Assembly: GCF_004834005.1 (NCBI RefSeq)
Contig: NZ_STFF01000017.1
Coordinates: forward strand, 1-64,000
DNA: 64,000 nucleotides
Direction: 5' to 3'
From: Niastella caeni
Lineage (GTDB): Bacteria; Bacteroidota; Bacteroidia; Chitinophagales; Chitinophagaceae
The notes below the pieces were generated by a model. It saw only the letters and a list, made by a program, of their open reading frames with translations. It made no database searches and had not been told where the DNA came from. Made by a program: the position numbers and the translations under genes. Position 1 is the stretch's first letter; each line of letters starts with the position of its first letter. Below are positions 17,137-26,220 of this stretch, piece by piece.

Positions 17137-18333
17137 TTATAAAAATACTGTGCGCAATTCCCGGCATACCACTTCTATTTCTTCCTCCGTATTGTAATAA
17201 TGCACAGACGCACGTATGATGCCATCGAGCCCTTTCCGGTTCATATAATACAACGTGGACTTGGCGATGCCGATATGTACATTGATGTTTTTTGCTGCCA
17301 GTTTTGTTTTAACGGTAGCTGCCGGTACACCGGATACGGAAAAGGTGACAATGCCACAAAGTTCATCGCCCTGATCATGCACCGTAATACCATCCAATTC
17401 CCGAAGGCGTTGCCTGAACAAAAACGCTAAAGATTGTATCCGTTGCCATATCCGTTCTATGCCTATGTTCAACACATATTCCACGGATTTCTGAAGGCCA
17501 AGGATCACAGCGAAATTCTTTTCATACCATTCAAAACGCTGCGCATCGTTCCGCACCACAAAATCCTGCTGGTTCACACTGCTAACCGTGCGGCCGTCAA
17601 AGAATAACAGTTTTAGCTGATCAAGCATTTGCCTGCGTACATACAAAAAGCCTGAACCACGTGGGCCGCGCAAATATTTGCGTCCTGTTACGGCCAGCAT
17701 ATCGCATCCTATGGCCTGTACATCTACCGGCATTTGTCCTACAGACTGACAGGCATCTAATAGATACACAATATTATGTTTTCGGGCCACTTCCCCTATT
17801 GCAGCCACAGGCAATACATTACCTGCCGTTGAGGGAACATGTGTAACGGCGATCAACTTCGTTCGGACATTGATGGCAGCCTCCAAATCGTTTACAGGGA
17901 AATTTCCTTCGGCATCATTGGGTATCATTTTAATGACAATACCATACAATTTTTGTGCGTTCAGCAGGCCCAGCACATTGGAAACATATTCCATTTCCGA
18001 AACGATCACTTCGTCGCCCTGCTGAAAGTGAAGCCCGTTAAAAGCAATGTCCCAGGCGGCGCTGGCATTTTCTACCAGGGCTATCTCATCAGGATGCGCA
18101 TGAATAAGCTGTGCAATCAGGGTGTGCGTATGGTTTAGTTGGGCGCGGTATTTGGCTTCTGTTTCATAACCGCCAAACAAAGCTTCCTCCCGCAGGAAAT
18201 CTACCATAGTATTCACTACGATATCAGGCGGCAGCGCAGCGCCCGCATTATTCAGATGAATGCGATTGGCTGTACCTGTGGTTTCCATCCTGAATGCCTG
18301 TATTTCAGCTTTATCAAAAGGTTTTATTTCCAT
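17137..18333 (-). CDS. Class-V aminotransferase-fold PLP enzyme (398 residues)
   Basis: A full-length class V aminotransferase / cysteine desulfurase-fold enzyme. Visible features are 'IHLNNAGAALPPDIVVNTM' near residues 25-43, 'ENASAAWDIAFNGL' near 88-101, the PLP-contact segment 'LLDACQSVGQMPVDV' (D193, Q196), and the Schiff-base lysine in 'TGRKYLRGPRGSGFLYV' (K219). The family includes isopenicillin N epimerase-like, kynureninase-like and SufS-like enzymes. The motif set is closer to the epimerase/selenocysteine-lyase-like branch than to classical IscS, so a precise substrate cannot be given. Cytoplasmic. It is divergent from the TonB receptor at 18557. Confidence 0.88.
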   Translation of the reverse strand: MEIKPFDKAEIQAFRMETTGTANRIHLNNAGAALPPDIVVNTMVDFLREEALFGGYETEAKYRAQLNHTHTLIAQLIHAHPDEIALVENASAAWDIAFNGLHFQQGDEVIVSEMEYVSNVLGLLNAQKLYGIVIKMIPNDAEGNFPVNDLEAAINVRTKLIAVTHVPSTAGNVLPVAAIGEVARKHNIVYLLDACQSVGQMPVDVQAIGCDMLAVTGRKYLRGPRGSGFLYVRRQMLDQLKLLFFDGRTVSSVNQQDFVVRNDAQRFEWYEKNFAVILGLQKSVEYVLNIGIERIWQRIQSLAFLFRQRLRELDGITVHDQGDELCGIVTFSVSGVPAATVKTKLAAKNINVHIGIAKSTLYYMNRKGLDGIIRASVHYYNTEEEIEVVCRELRTVFL

Positions 18334-18430
18334 ATAGTATGCAAAGCAACATAATTTGTTAAAGCCGGAACAGATGCAGATTTATTAATTTTTACTATAT
18401 CAGAAGGCGGGCAAATTATGATTAAACCCT

Positions 18431-18447
18431 TTCCAATTATTACTACC
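18431..18447 (-). promoter_or_regulatory. Recurrent upstream motif TTCCAATTATTACTACC
   Basis: This 17-mer recurs exactly at 59015-59031, and its first 14 bases at 58840-58853. In the minus orientation it reads GTAATAATTGGAA. It lies about 100 bases upstream of the minus-strand aminotransferase here and upstream of the minus-strand gene at 58757. A promoter -33 region or regulator site is possible; this is inferred from recurrence only. Confidence 0.35.
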
Positions 18448-18497
18448 CTTTTAGTAAAAAAGATTTGACTACTTGCACTTTATTGTGAATACAAAGC

Positions 18498-18523
18498 AAA
18501 GGCCCGATAACATCGGGTCTTTT
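18498..18523 (+). terminator. Terminator-like hairpin in the leader of the TonB receptor gene
   Basis: An 11-bp stem (AAAGGCCCGAT / ATCGGGTCTTT) with a 3-base loop and a T-run. It lies 34 bases upstream of the receptor ATG and inside the divergent promoter region, so it could be a transcription attenuator, or it could insulate the two divergent genes. Confidence 0.6.
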
Positions 18524-18556
18524 CTATTATCCCCTGCTTACATATTACAATTATTT

Positions 18557-20836
18557 ATGAGAAACCCATTTTTGTACTTCCTGCTTCTTATACCAGGCCA
18601 TTTTTGCCACGGTCAAACCGATACCACTGCATTGGAGGAAGTAGTGGTGTCTGCCACAAAATTTTATACCCCTGCAAAGCATGTTGCTCAAAAAGTTGTA
18701 GTGTTGAATAAAAATTATATCAGCAAGGTCAATGCGCAAAATACCGGCGACCTGCTGATAAGTACAGGTAATGTGTTTGTACAAAAAAGCCAGCAAGGCG
18801 GAAGCAGCCCGGTAATCCGTGGGTTTGAGGCCAGCAGGGTGCTTTTGGTGGTTGATGGCATCAGAATGAACAATGCCATCTACCGCGCGGGACATCTGCA
18901 GAATATTATTACCGTTGACCAGAACATGCTTGAACGGATGGAAGTGATGTATGGCCCTTCATCCACCCAATATGGCAGCGATGCACTCGGCGGAACAATA
19001 CATATGATCAGCAAACCGGCCCGGTTGGCAAACAACGGCGAGCGGTTTACACCATCGGGCAATTCATTTTTCCGATATAGTAGCGCCAATGCAGAAAAGA
19101 GCGCTCACGCCGATATAAATCTTGGTTATGAAAAATTCGGCTTTTTAAGCGCTGTCACTTACAGTGATTTTGGGGATATGAAGATGGGCAATGCCTACCG
19201 GGATAAATATGCCGGCTTTGGAAGCACGCCTGCTTATGTTACGCAACTGAATAACTCCTTTGTTGACTCGGTTGTGCCCAACAGCGATAGCCGCATCCAG
19301 AAATTTTCCGGCTACAGGCAGTGGGATATTATGAATAAATTACTGTTCCGGCAAAATGATAAACTGTCGCACGTGTTTACGGCACAGTTTTCCAACAGCA
19401 GCAATATACCACGTTATGACCGGCTTCAGGATCTCCGCAACGGTACGCTTCGTTATGCAGCATGGTATTACGGGCCGCAGGAGCGTGAACAATACAGTTA
19501 TACTTTCCAGGCGCAACAACTCAGCGGACTATTCAATGAGATCAGATCGGTGTTGAGTTTCCAAAACATTCAGGAAAGCCGGCAAACCCGCGATTTCCGG
19601 CGCTATGACCGTTTCGACAGCAGGCGCGAACATATTAAAGTGTGGGGATTTGTAGCAGATGCAAAAAAGATCTTTGGCAATCATACATTCACTATTGGCG
19701 GTGACGCACAATGGAACGACCTGGAATCGGTGGCAGACCGTACTAACCTGCAAACAGGGGCTGTAACCAAACTGGATAGCCGCTATCCCAATGGCAGCAA
19801 TAACATGAACTATTTTGGATTGTATGCCCAGCATAGTTTTCAGGTAAAAGGCGGTAAATGGATCCTGAATGATGGCCTCCGCCTGCAAACGGTGAAACTG
19901 CATTCAACCATAGCCGATAATTCATTCTTTAATCTGCCCGTAACTGATATGAAACAGGATCCCTTTGCTGTAACAGGGAACCTGGGTGTGGTATACCTGC
20001 CATCGAAAGCCACCCGGATGCATGTAAATGTGTCATCAGGTTTCAGGGCGCCGAATATCGATGACCTGGCAAGGGTTTTTGAATCGGCCAGCGCGCTTCA
20101 GCGCGTAGTGGTTCCCAATGCCGCTATAAAACCCGAATATACATACAGTGGAGAGGCAGGTGTAAATCATACCATAGCCGGAAAAATAACACTGGAAGCA
20201 TCAGCCTGGTATACGTTGTTCAGAAATGCTATAACGCTGGCCCCCTATCAATTGAATGGGCAGGATTCTATTTTATACAATGGCGCACTATGCCAGGTGA
20301 TAGCCAATCAAAACAGCAATAAGGCCTGGGTATATGGTGGCAGCGTTGCTGTTACAGCAAATATCACGGCGCAATTATCCCTTTACAGCACGATCAATTA
20401 TACGAAAGGAAGGTTTAGGATCAGCGACACCAAAAGATCATCAGCCGTTTATCAGCGACAGCCAAATGGGACTTATGCAATGGTTCAGGCCTATGTAAAA
20501 GAAAAACCGCTCGACCATATTCCTCCTTTATTCGGTAAAACAAGCCTTCAATATAAGAGCCGGCTGGTAGATGCAGAATTTTTCGTGCACTACAACGGTT
20601 GGAAAAAGTTGGATGAATACAATGCCGACGGAGAAGACAATGCGCAGTATGCAACTGTAGAAGGTACGCCTTCGTGGTTCACTTTAAATTGTAGAACAGC
20701 CGTACGAATAAATGATCAGGTAATATTGCAGGGGGCTGTTGAAAATATATTAGACCGGAACTACAGGTATTTTGCTTCCGGCTTTTCAGCGCCGGGACGA
20801 AATTTTGTAATAACTGTAAGGACCTCATTTAAATAA
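18557..20836 (+). CDS. TonB-dependent receptor, heme/siderophore type (759 residues)
   Basis: The start is the ATG at 18557, because it begins the signal peptide (MRNPFLYFLLLIPGHFCHGQ); an in-frame upstream start would run through a hairpin. A TonB-box-like and plug region follows: 'LEEVVVSATKF', 'TGNVFVQKSQQGGSSPVIRG', 'RVLLVVDGIRMNNAIYRAGH', 'YGPSSTQYGSDALGG'. The beta-barrel ends in an aromatic C-terminus (NFVITVRTSFK). The segment 'SSGFRAPNIDDLARVFES' and the plug wording match the hemoglobin/heme/transferrin receptor class. Outer-membrane, energised by TonB-ExbBD. It lacks the carboxypeptidase-like N-terminal domain of SusC proteins, so it is a classical receptor rather than part of a SusCD pair. 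The ligand is not proven by sequence. Confidence 0.9.
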   Translation: MRNPFLYFLLLIPGHFCHGQTDTTALEEVVVSATKFYTPAKHVAQKVVVLNKNYISKVNAQNTGDLLISTGNVFVQKSQQGGSSPVIRGFEASRVLLVVDGIRMNNAIYRAGHLQNIITVDQNMLERMEVMYGPSSTQYGSDALGGTIHMISKPARLANNGERFTPSGNSFFRYSSANAEKSAHADINLGYEKFGFLSAVTYSDFGDMKMGNAYRDKYAGFGSTPAYVTQLNNSFVDSVVPNSDSRIQKFSGYRQWDIMNKLLFRQNDKLSHVFTAQFSNSSNIPRYDRLQDLRNGTLRYAAWYYGPQEREQYSYTFQAQQLSGLFNEIRSVLSFQNIQESRQTRDFRRYDRFDSRREHIKVWGFVADAKKIFGNHTFTIGGDAQWNDLESVADRTNLQTGAVTKLDSRYPNGSNNMNYFGLYAQHSFQVKGGKWILNDGLRLQTVKLHSTIADNSFFNLPVTDMKQDPFAVTGNLGVVYLPSKATRMHVNVSSGFRAPNIDDLARVFESASALQRVVVPNAAIKPEYTYSGEAGVNHTIAGKITLEASAWYTLFRNAITLAPYQLNGQDSILYNGALCQVIANQNSNKAWVYGGSVAVTANITAQLSLYSTINYTKGRFRISDTKRSSAVYQRQPNGTYAMVQAYVKEKPLDHIPPLFGKTSLQYKSRLVDAEFFVHYNGWKKLDEYNADGEDNAQYATVEGTPSWFTLNCRTAVRINDQVILQGAVENILDRNYRYFASGFSAPGRNFVITVRTSFK

Positions 20837-20901
20837 CCCTAATCATACCACGATTTACAATAACAATATTGATAGCAACATGTATGGCTATACATGCTAA
20901 C

Positions 20902-20937
20902 AACAAAGCCTTCCCGATGTTTCGGGAAGGCTTTGTT
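20902..20937. terminator. Bidirectional terminator between TonB receptor and SusD genes
   Basis: AACAAAGCCTTCCCGA pairs with the complementary TCGGGAAGGCTTTGTT across a 4-base loop. The 16-bp perfect stem sits midway between the convergent stops at 20836 and 20954. Confidence 0.9.
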
Positions 20938-20953
20938 CATATAGTGAACTTAA

Positions 20954-22675
20954 CTATTGGTATCCCTGATTTTGTTTCAGTTCTGCACCTGTATTCTGTG
21001 TTATTTCGTTGGAAGGTATGGGCCACAAATTATGATACGATTCAATAGACAACCCAGATTTGGGATTGTATCTTTTATCGCGATCGTATAACAGCCCCAG
21101 GCGGGTAAGTGTAACCGCTCTGAACTCTTCCATATACAGCTCTCTCAAACGCTCGTCCAGAATATAATCCATATTCATTTCCGCGGCTGTAGCCAGTGTT
21201 GCGTTAGCCCTGCTTCTTAACACGTTTATATCATCCGCTGCTTTCTGTGTTTGGGATTTTCCCAAATACGCCTCCGCTCTTAGTAAGTACGTTTCTGCTA
21301 CCCGGGCCACATATTTTTGCATAAACAGCCTTGTAGCGCCATTGAGCAGGAATCCGCCGAACGGATTCGTCATGTTGGTTTGCACGGCCGGACCTGCTAC
21401 CGCAACAAAGTCGCCCGCCGAAGGCGATGTCTTTCTGATCACGGGGTAGAAACTACGGATGGTATCCCTGAAATCTGCTGGTAATGTTTTAGCCTTATAA
21501 CCATCTTTTACGTACCACTTGCCATAATCGGGCGATGTGGAAGCAACACCCGAAATACGGATGTCTCTTACAATATTGTAAGATGAATTACGAATATCGC
21601 CCGGGGTCCATATTTCATATAAGAAATGGGACGTTGGCCGTATCCATCCAATGCCATTGGAAGATATACTATCTACAAAATTTCCGTTAAATAAAACATT
21701 TCGCTTGGTATTGGTCCCTGTTTCCGTAAATCTTAAACCACCCAAACTTGGCACCACAGCCCATGCTGTTTGATCGCCCACAGCAGCCGGGTTATTCAGG
21801 GCAGTTTGAATTACGAGGAGCCCTTCCCTATTGCCCGTACTGTAATTTTGATTGTTGTACTCAAACAGATCACGGTATACATCTCCCGGCGTAGTGGCCC
21901 TTCTTCCAAACCGGCTTTTCATCAAAGACACGCCGGAATAATTGATCACACTGGTGGCACTGGCAATTGCGCCATCATAATCTTTTAAAGAAATAAGCAC
22001 TTCGGTCAATATGTGTTGCGCGATTTGTTTATTTACTGCACCATCGCTTACCTCATTGATGTTTTTTAATAATCCTATTGCCTGCTCCAGGTCCTTCCTG
22101 CATTGCTGATATACCTCATCCCTGGTAGCCCGTACATAATCAAACCTGGGCTCTGTCAGTTCATTCAGCTCAATAGGTACGCCACCATATAGGTTGGCCA
22201 GGGTATTATATGCCCAGGCCCTGAAAAACAATGCCTGTCCAAGGAAACTATTCTTGTCCGCATCAGATAGTTGAGCGGCGTTGGGCACTCTGGCAATAAC
22301 CAGGTTGGCATTGGTGATGATCTTATAATACACCGTCCAGATATTTGTAGGAATAAAATAACTGGGCACCATGGTAGCCTTATAGGCATTCAATTTTGCA
22401 GCGGGATCGTAGTCCGTTGCATTGTAGGCAAAATCAGTGGCATAATACAATCCAAAATACACATCGAGGTTGCTGGTAACGTTCATATTTCCCATATAAA
22501 CATTCCTTACGCCGTTGTATACCACATTAATAGCCTGCTGAAATTGTGCTGCAGTTTGCAGCGAGTTATCAGGCGTGTATATCGAGAGTGGATCTTCGTC
22601 CAGAAAGCTCTTGCTGCATGAGAACAAAATAGTTCCCATCATAAGAATATATATCCGAAATAATATTTTTTTCAT
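20954..22675 (-). CDS. SusD/RagB family surface lipoprotein (573 residues)
   Basis: The signal 'MKKILFRIYILMMGTILFSC' ends at the lipobox Cys20. It is followed by the typical SusD opening 'SKSFLDEDPLSIYTPDN', TPR-like helices ('FLGQALFFRAWAYNTLANLY', 'RVAETYLLRAEAYLGK'), and the C-terminal 'ILDERLRELYMEEFRAVTLTRLG'. SusD proteins are the surface lid that hands a ligand to the partner SusC channel. Its gene follows the SusC gene by 25 bases in the same operon. The ligand (glycan, peptide or other) cannot be read from sequence, and no glycoside hydrolase is encoded alongside. Confidence 0.95.
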   Translation of the reverse strand: MKKILFRIYILMMGTILFSCSKSFLDEDPLSIYTPDNSLQTAAQFQQAINVVYNGVRNVYMGNMNVTSNLDVYFGLYYATDFAYNATDYDPAAKLNAYKATMVPSYFIPTNIWTVYYKIITNANLVIARVPNAAQLSDADKNSFLGQALFFRAWAYNTLANLYGGVPIELNELTEPRFDYVRATRDEVYQQCRKDLEQAIGLLKNINEVSDGAVNKQIAQHILTEVLISLKDYDGAIASATSVINYSGVSLMKSRFGRRATTPGDVYRDLFEYNNQNYSTGNREGLLVIQTALNNPAAVGDQTAWAVVPSLGGLRFTETGTNTKRNVLFNGNFVDSISSNGIGWIRPTSHFLYEIWTPGDIRNSSYNIVRDIRISGVASTSPDYGKWYVKDGYKAKTLPADFRDTIRSFYPVIRKTSPSAGDFVAVAGPAVQTNMTNPFGGFLLNGATRLFMQKYVARVAETYLLRAEAYLGKSQTQKAADDINVLRSRANATLATAAEMNMDYILDERLRELYMEEFRAVTLTRLGLLYDRDKRYNPKSGLSIESYHNLWPIPSNEITQNTGAELKQNQGYQ

Positions 22676-22700
22676 GTCTTACAGTTTAATTGTATAACCC

Positions 22701-25700
22701 TTAAAATGATACGTTTACTCCCAACGAATAGTTCTTCATTACCGGGTATCCATTTTGGTCTAATCCCAACCCGCCCGGCATTCTTTGTCCCGTCGTTGAC
22801 CTTTGACTGGAAGGTGGGTTTGCTTCCGGGTCCCAACCATCCCAATCGGTAATGGTCAGCAGGTTTTGCGCATTCACATAAACACTTAATGCCTTTACTC
22901 CTTTTAACCGCCTCAGCATACCATCTGGCAAACTATAAGTAAGCGTCACATCCTGCAGACGAACAAAACTTCTTGACATATAAGGCCAGAAATTCTCGCC
23001 CAGCGTAGCCACATAGGCAGCTATGCTTCTGTACTTTGCGCCGGGGTTATTGGGTGTCCAGTAGTCGAAAGGAAAGACATTGTTATTTCTGATATTATCA
23101 GGGTTTTGCAACATGATCCCAGGCTTACCCAGGTATCCGTTCTTCCCGCCCTGAATAGAATTGATAAAGAATTTTAATTGAAAGTTCTTATAGGTAAAAC
23201 TATTTGAAATACCTACACTGTACGAGGGGTCCAGCTTTCCTATGATTTGCTTGTCGTCGGGTGTAATCACGCCGTCCTTGTTGCCAACATCTTCGATCTT
23301 GTATTGTCCCGCCTTAAAGCCCTGTGCTGCCAACGTTGAAGGAACAGTCTCGCCCAATTGATACATGCCGGTGATCTTATAATCATACACTACGCCATAG
23401 GGCTGACCAATAAAGAAACTCAGAATAGGGTCATTTGCAGTGATCAGGTCTTTACCTGTTCCGTCAATATCCAGGATCTTATTCCTGTTCCGGAAGAAAT
23501 TAACCGTTACATCCCATTTGAAATTTTTTGTAGAAACCGGAACACCTGTGATATTTAACTCCTGGCCTCTGTTTTGAATTTTACCGATGTTGATCAGGTA
23601 GGTGCCAAATCCGGTTACAGCAGGTGTGGCCCTCGCGTTCAGCAGGTTCTTTGATTGAGAGAAATAGATATCCAACGATCCGGAAAGCCGGTTATTTAAC
23701 AATGAAAAGTCTAAACCGGTATTGGTCGAGTTGGTGGTTTCCCATTTTAAATTCGGATTGGGCAACTGCGAAAGGAATGATCCCAACTGCGCACCTCCCG
23801 AGGTACCATATAAATAGCCATTCCCCAAACCAACACTGATTTGAGACAGGGTTTGATACCTGCCTACAGTTCTGTTACCTGTAGACCCGTAGGATACCCG
23901 CAGTTTAAGATCATTTATCCATGAATAGGATTGCATAAAATTTTCTCTGCTCACCCGCCATGCAAAAGCAAGAGAAGGGAATGTGGCGGTCTTGTTTTTG
24001 CTCGAAAAACCAGAGAAGCCATCCCTTCTTACCGTACCGGTGAGAATGTATTTTCCATCATATGAGTAGGAAGCCCGCGCCATTTGATAAAGCGCCTGTT
24101 CCTTCCAGGGCAGTATGTTACCATCATTAGATACAGTAAGCCGCGAGGCATCGCCAACATCCAGCCTGTCGTAAGATAACGCCCCATTGAGGATGCCTGC
24201 CGCTGTAGTGCTGGCGCCGTCATGTTTGTTTATTTCAGCGCCATATAGCAGGGTAACATCCACTCCATGTAAGCCAAATTCTTTTTTATAAGTCAGGATA
24301 TTATCGATAGTGAGAAAATAATCTGCCTCATATCGTTTATAGGCCGTTGCTTCCACATTCGGAGCACTGTAATTAAACCTGTTATAGGTTATATAATTGT
24401 TCCCGAAATTCACCCGATAGTTTAATCCTTTCACATAAGGGATGTCTACGCTGGCGTACACATTACCTATGAAGTTGAGGTTCCTATCCTTGTCTCTCGA
24501 TCTTTTCAGCAGCTCTATAGCCGTTGGCGTGGTGGTGTTTGCATAAAATTGCAGCATCTGGCCCGTTGTGGGATCAAAAGGCAGGGTAAAAGGCTTTAAG
24601 TACGTGATATCGGTAAACGTTGGAGATACGCCGCTATAATCGTTAATGGATAATCCTGTTTGCGCACCGATCGTCATCCAGTCAAATACTTTTGTATCAA
24701 GGTTCAACCGTAAGCTGTGCCTGCTGTAATTATCATTTAATATCAGGTTCCTTTGATCAAAGAAACCGTAGCCAAAATAAAATTTGGTCTTCTTTGATCT
24801 GCCACTGATGCCAATGGAATGATTCTGGATCCGGGGGCTTGGGTTGGTAAGCAGGCTCCACCAGTCTGCCGTATAGCCGTTTTTATAATTGCTGGCCTCA
24901 ACTGCAGCCAGTTTAGTGCTGGGGTCCCAGTTAGGGTTCATTTTGGTGGGGTCGCCGGGGTCCCTGCTTTCAGACAGATACCAATCTCCCAATTTTTGTA
25001 TATACTGATCGCCCGTCATGGGCTTCATTTCTTTTTTTGTCATTTCCTGAATGGAATAAGATCCGGAATAATCAACTGTTGTCTTGTCCATTCCGCTGGC
25101 GCCGCTTTTTGTAGTAATGAGCACAACACCGTTCGACGCCTGCGAACCATATACGGCAGCGGCGCTTGCATCTTTTAACAGGTCTATGCTTAAAATGTCT
25201 GCGGGGTTAATAGAAGTCATCGATCCCCTGTATATTAAACCGTCCAGTACGATCAGTGGAGCAGTAGTTCCGGAAATAGAGTTTCGGCCACGGACCATCA
25301 GCGTAGGGTCAGTGCCCGCCTGTGTGGTTTGCCCCACGGTAAGTCCCGGAACAGTTCCTCTTAAAGCCGACATCACATTCGAGTTGGGCGATTGCTTTTG
25401 CACCTGTAAGTTGGCCTTCACTACCGCGCCAGTAACGTCCTGGCGTTTTCTTGTACCGTAACCTATTACTACCACGTCACTTAAAACAGCGTCGCTAAGC
25501 TTTAAGGTCACAGCAACCTGGGCAGCATTACCAATAGTAATTTCAACCGGTTCATAATTTATTGCGGAGATCTCGAGCATATCGCCCTCCTTTGCCTCAA
25601 TGGCAAAATTGCCGTCGTTGTCGGAGCTTGTACCCCTGGTTGTATTTTTAACTTTAATGGAAGCCCCGGCAATTGGTATTCCGGCTTCGGTACGAACTGT

Positions 25701-26105
25701 ACCGGTAATTCGTTTATACTTCGCGCTGGCGACAAATGTTTGATTGGAAAGAGAGACGACAACCTTGTAAGCAGGTATCAGTTTCCAGTTGTAATTGGTT
25801 CCATTAAACAACGCAGAAAGCGTTTGGTTGATCCCCGCATTTTCAATGTCAATGGAGAATCGTTGATTGGCCGGCAGGTCATCGCTGCTATAAAAAAACC
25901 GGTATTTGGTCTGACCTTCAATCTTCCTGAAGATCTCCTGAATACTTCCATTGACAACTTTTAGATTAATAGCCTCTTGCGCATGGTTTTTAGCAGATAC
26001 CTGTAAGGCGATAAAAACAAATACCGTAGATAATCTCATAAGCAGTTTAATTTTCCGTAAGCATAAAAAGGCCCTTACAGAAAAAAAGCAATCGCTAATT
26101 TTCAT
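22701..26105 (-). CDS. SusC/RagA TonB-linked outer membrane protein with STN domain (1134 residues)
   Basis: The N-terminal extension and signal (second Met at residue 23, 'MRLSTVFVFIALQVSAKNHA') lead to an STN/secretin-N signalling domain ('IQEIFRKIEGQTKYRFFYSS', about residues 47-115). Next comes a CarboxypepD-regulatory-like domain ('ITGTVRTEAGIPIAGASIKV'), a plug ('DVVVIGYGTRKRQDVTGAVV', 'GRNSISGTTAPLIVLDGLIY', 'SIDLLKDASAAAVYGSQASN') and the 22-strand barrel. It pairs with the SusD protein for TonB-driven import. The STN domain indicates trans-envelope signalling to the FecR-like anti-sigma encoded just upstream at 27279. Confidence 0.95.
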   Translation of the reverse strand: MKISDCFFSVRAFLCLRKIKLLMRLSTVFVFIALQVSAKNHAQEAINLKVVNGSIQEIFRKIEGQTKYRFFYSSDDLPANQRFSIDIENAGINQTLSALFNGTNYNWKLIPAYKVVVSLSNQTFVASAKYKRITGTVRTEAGIPIAGASIKVKNTTRGTSSDNDGNFAIEAKEGDMLEISAINYEPVEITIGNAAQVAVTLKLSDAVLSDVVVIGYGTRKRQDVTGAVVKANLQVQKQSPNSNVMSALRGTVPGLTVGQTTQAGTDPTLMVRGRNSISGTTAPLIVLDGLIYRGSMTSINPADILSIDLLKDASAAAVYGSQASNGVVLITTKSGASGMDKTTVDYSGSYSIQEMTKKEMKPMTGDQYIQKLGDWYLSESRDPGDPTKMNPNWDPSTKLAAVEASNYKNGYTADWWSLLTNPSPRIQNHSIGISGRSKKTKFYFGYGFFDQRNLILNDNYSRHSLRLNLDTKVFDWMTIGAQTGLSINDYSGVSPTFTDITYLKPFTLPFDPTTGQMLQFYANTTTPTAIELLKRSRDKDRNLNFIGNVYASVDIPYVKGLNYRVNFGNNYITYNRFNYSAPNVEATAYKRYEADYFLTIDNILTYKKEFGLHGVDVTLLYGAEINKHDGASTTAAGILNGALSYDRLDVGDASRLTVSNDGNILPWKEQALYQMARASYSYDGKYILTGTVRRDGFSGFSSKNKTATFPSLAFAWRVSRENFMQSYSWINDLKLRVSYGSTGNRTVGRYQTLSQISVGLGNGYLYGTSGGAQLGSFLSQLPNPNLKWETTNSTNTGLDFSLLNNRLSGSLDIYFSQSKNLLNARATPAVTGFGTYLINIGKIQNRGQELNITGVPVSTKNFKWDVTVNFFRNRNKILDIDGTGKDLITANDPILSFFIGQPYGVVYDYKITGMYQLGETVPSTLAAQGFKAGQYKIEDVGNKDGVITPDDKQIIGKLDPSYSVGISNSFTYKNFQLKFFINSIQGGKNGYLGKPGIMLQNPDNIRNNNVFPFDYWTPNNPGAKYRSIAAYVATLGENFWPYMSRSFVRLQDVTLTYSLPDGMLRRLKGVKALSVYVNAQNLLTITDWDGWDPEANPPSSQRSTTGQRMPGGLGLDQNGYPVMKNYSLGVNVSF

Positions 26106-26147
26106 AAATTTGTTTGGTTTTTAGAACTAAGATTTCGTTTAAATCTG

Positions 26148-26177
26148 AAGTGGGGAATATGGCGATATTCTCCACTT
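26148..26177. terminator. 13-bp hairpin between FecR and SusC genes
   Basis: AAGTGGGGAATAT (26148-26160) pairs along its full length (one G-T wobble) with ATATTCTCCACTT (26165-26177). The T-run follows on the + strand only. For the minus-strand operon it is a stem without a U-tail, so it could act as a processing or stability element between the regulator genes and SusC, or block antisense transcription. Confidence 0.55.
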
Positions 26178-26220
26178 TTTTTACAGCATGTAAAGCTTGT
26201 TAAATCATTGTCGCCGGGTT

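Noticed and set aside
18334..18556. Cobalamin riboswitch upstream of the TonB receptor
   Set aside because: No B12-box-like conserved core was found; only a simple terminator hairpin is present.
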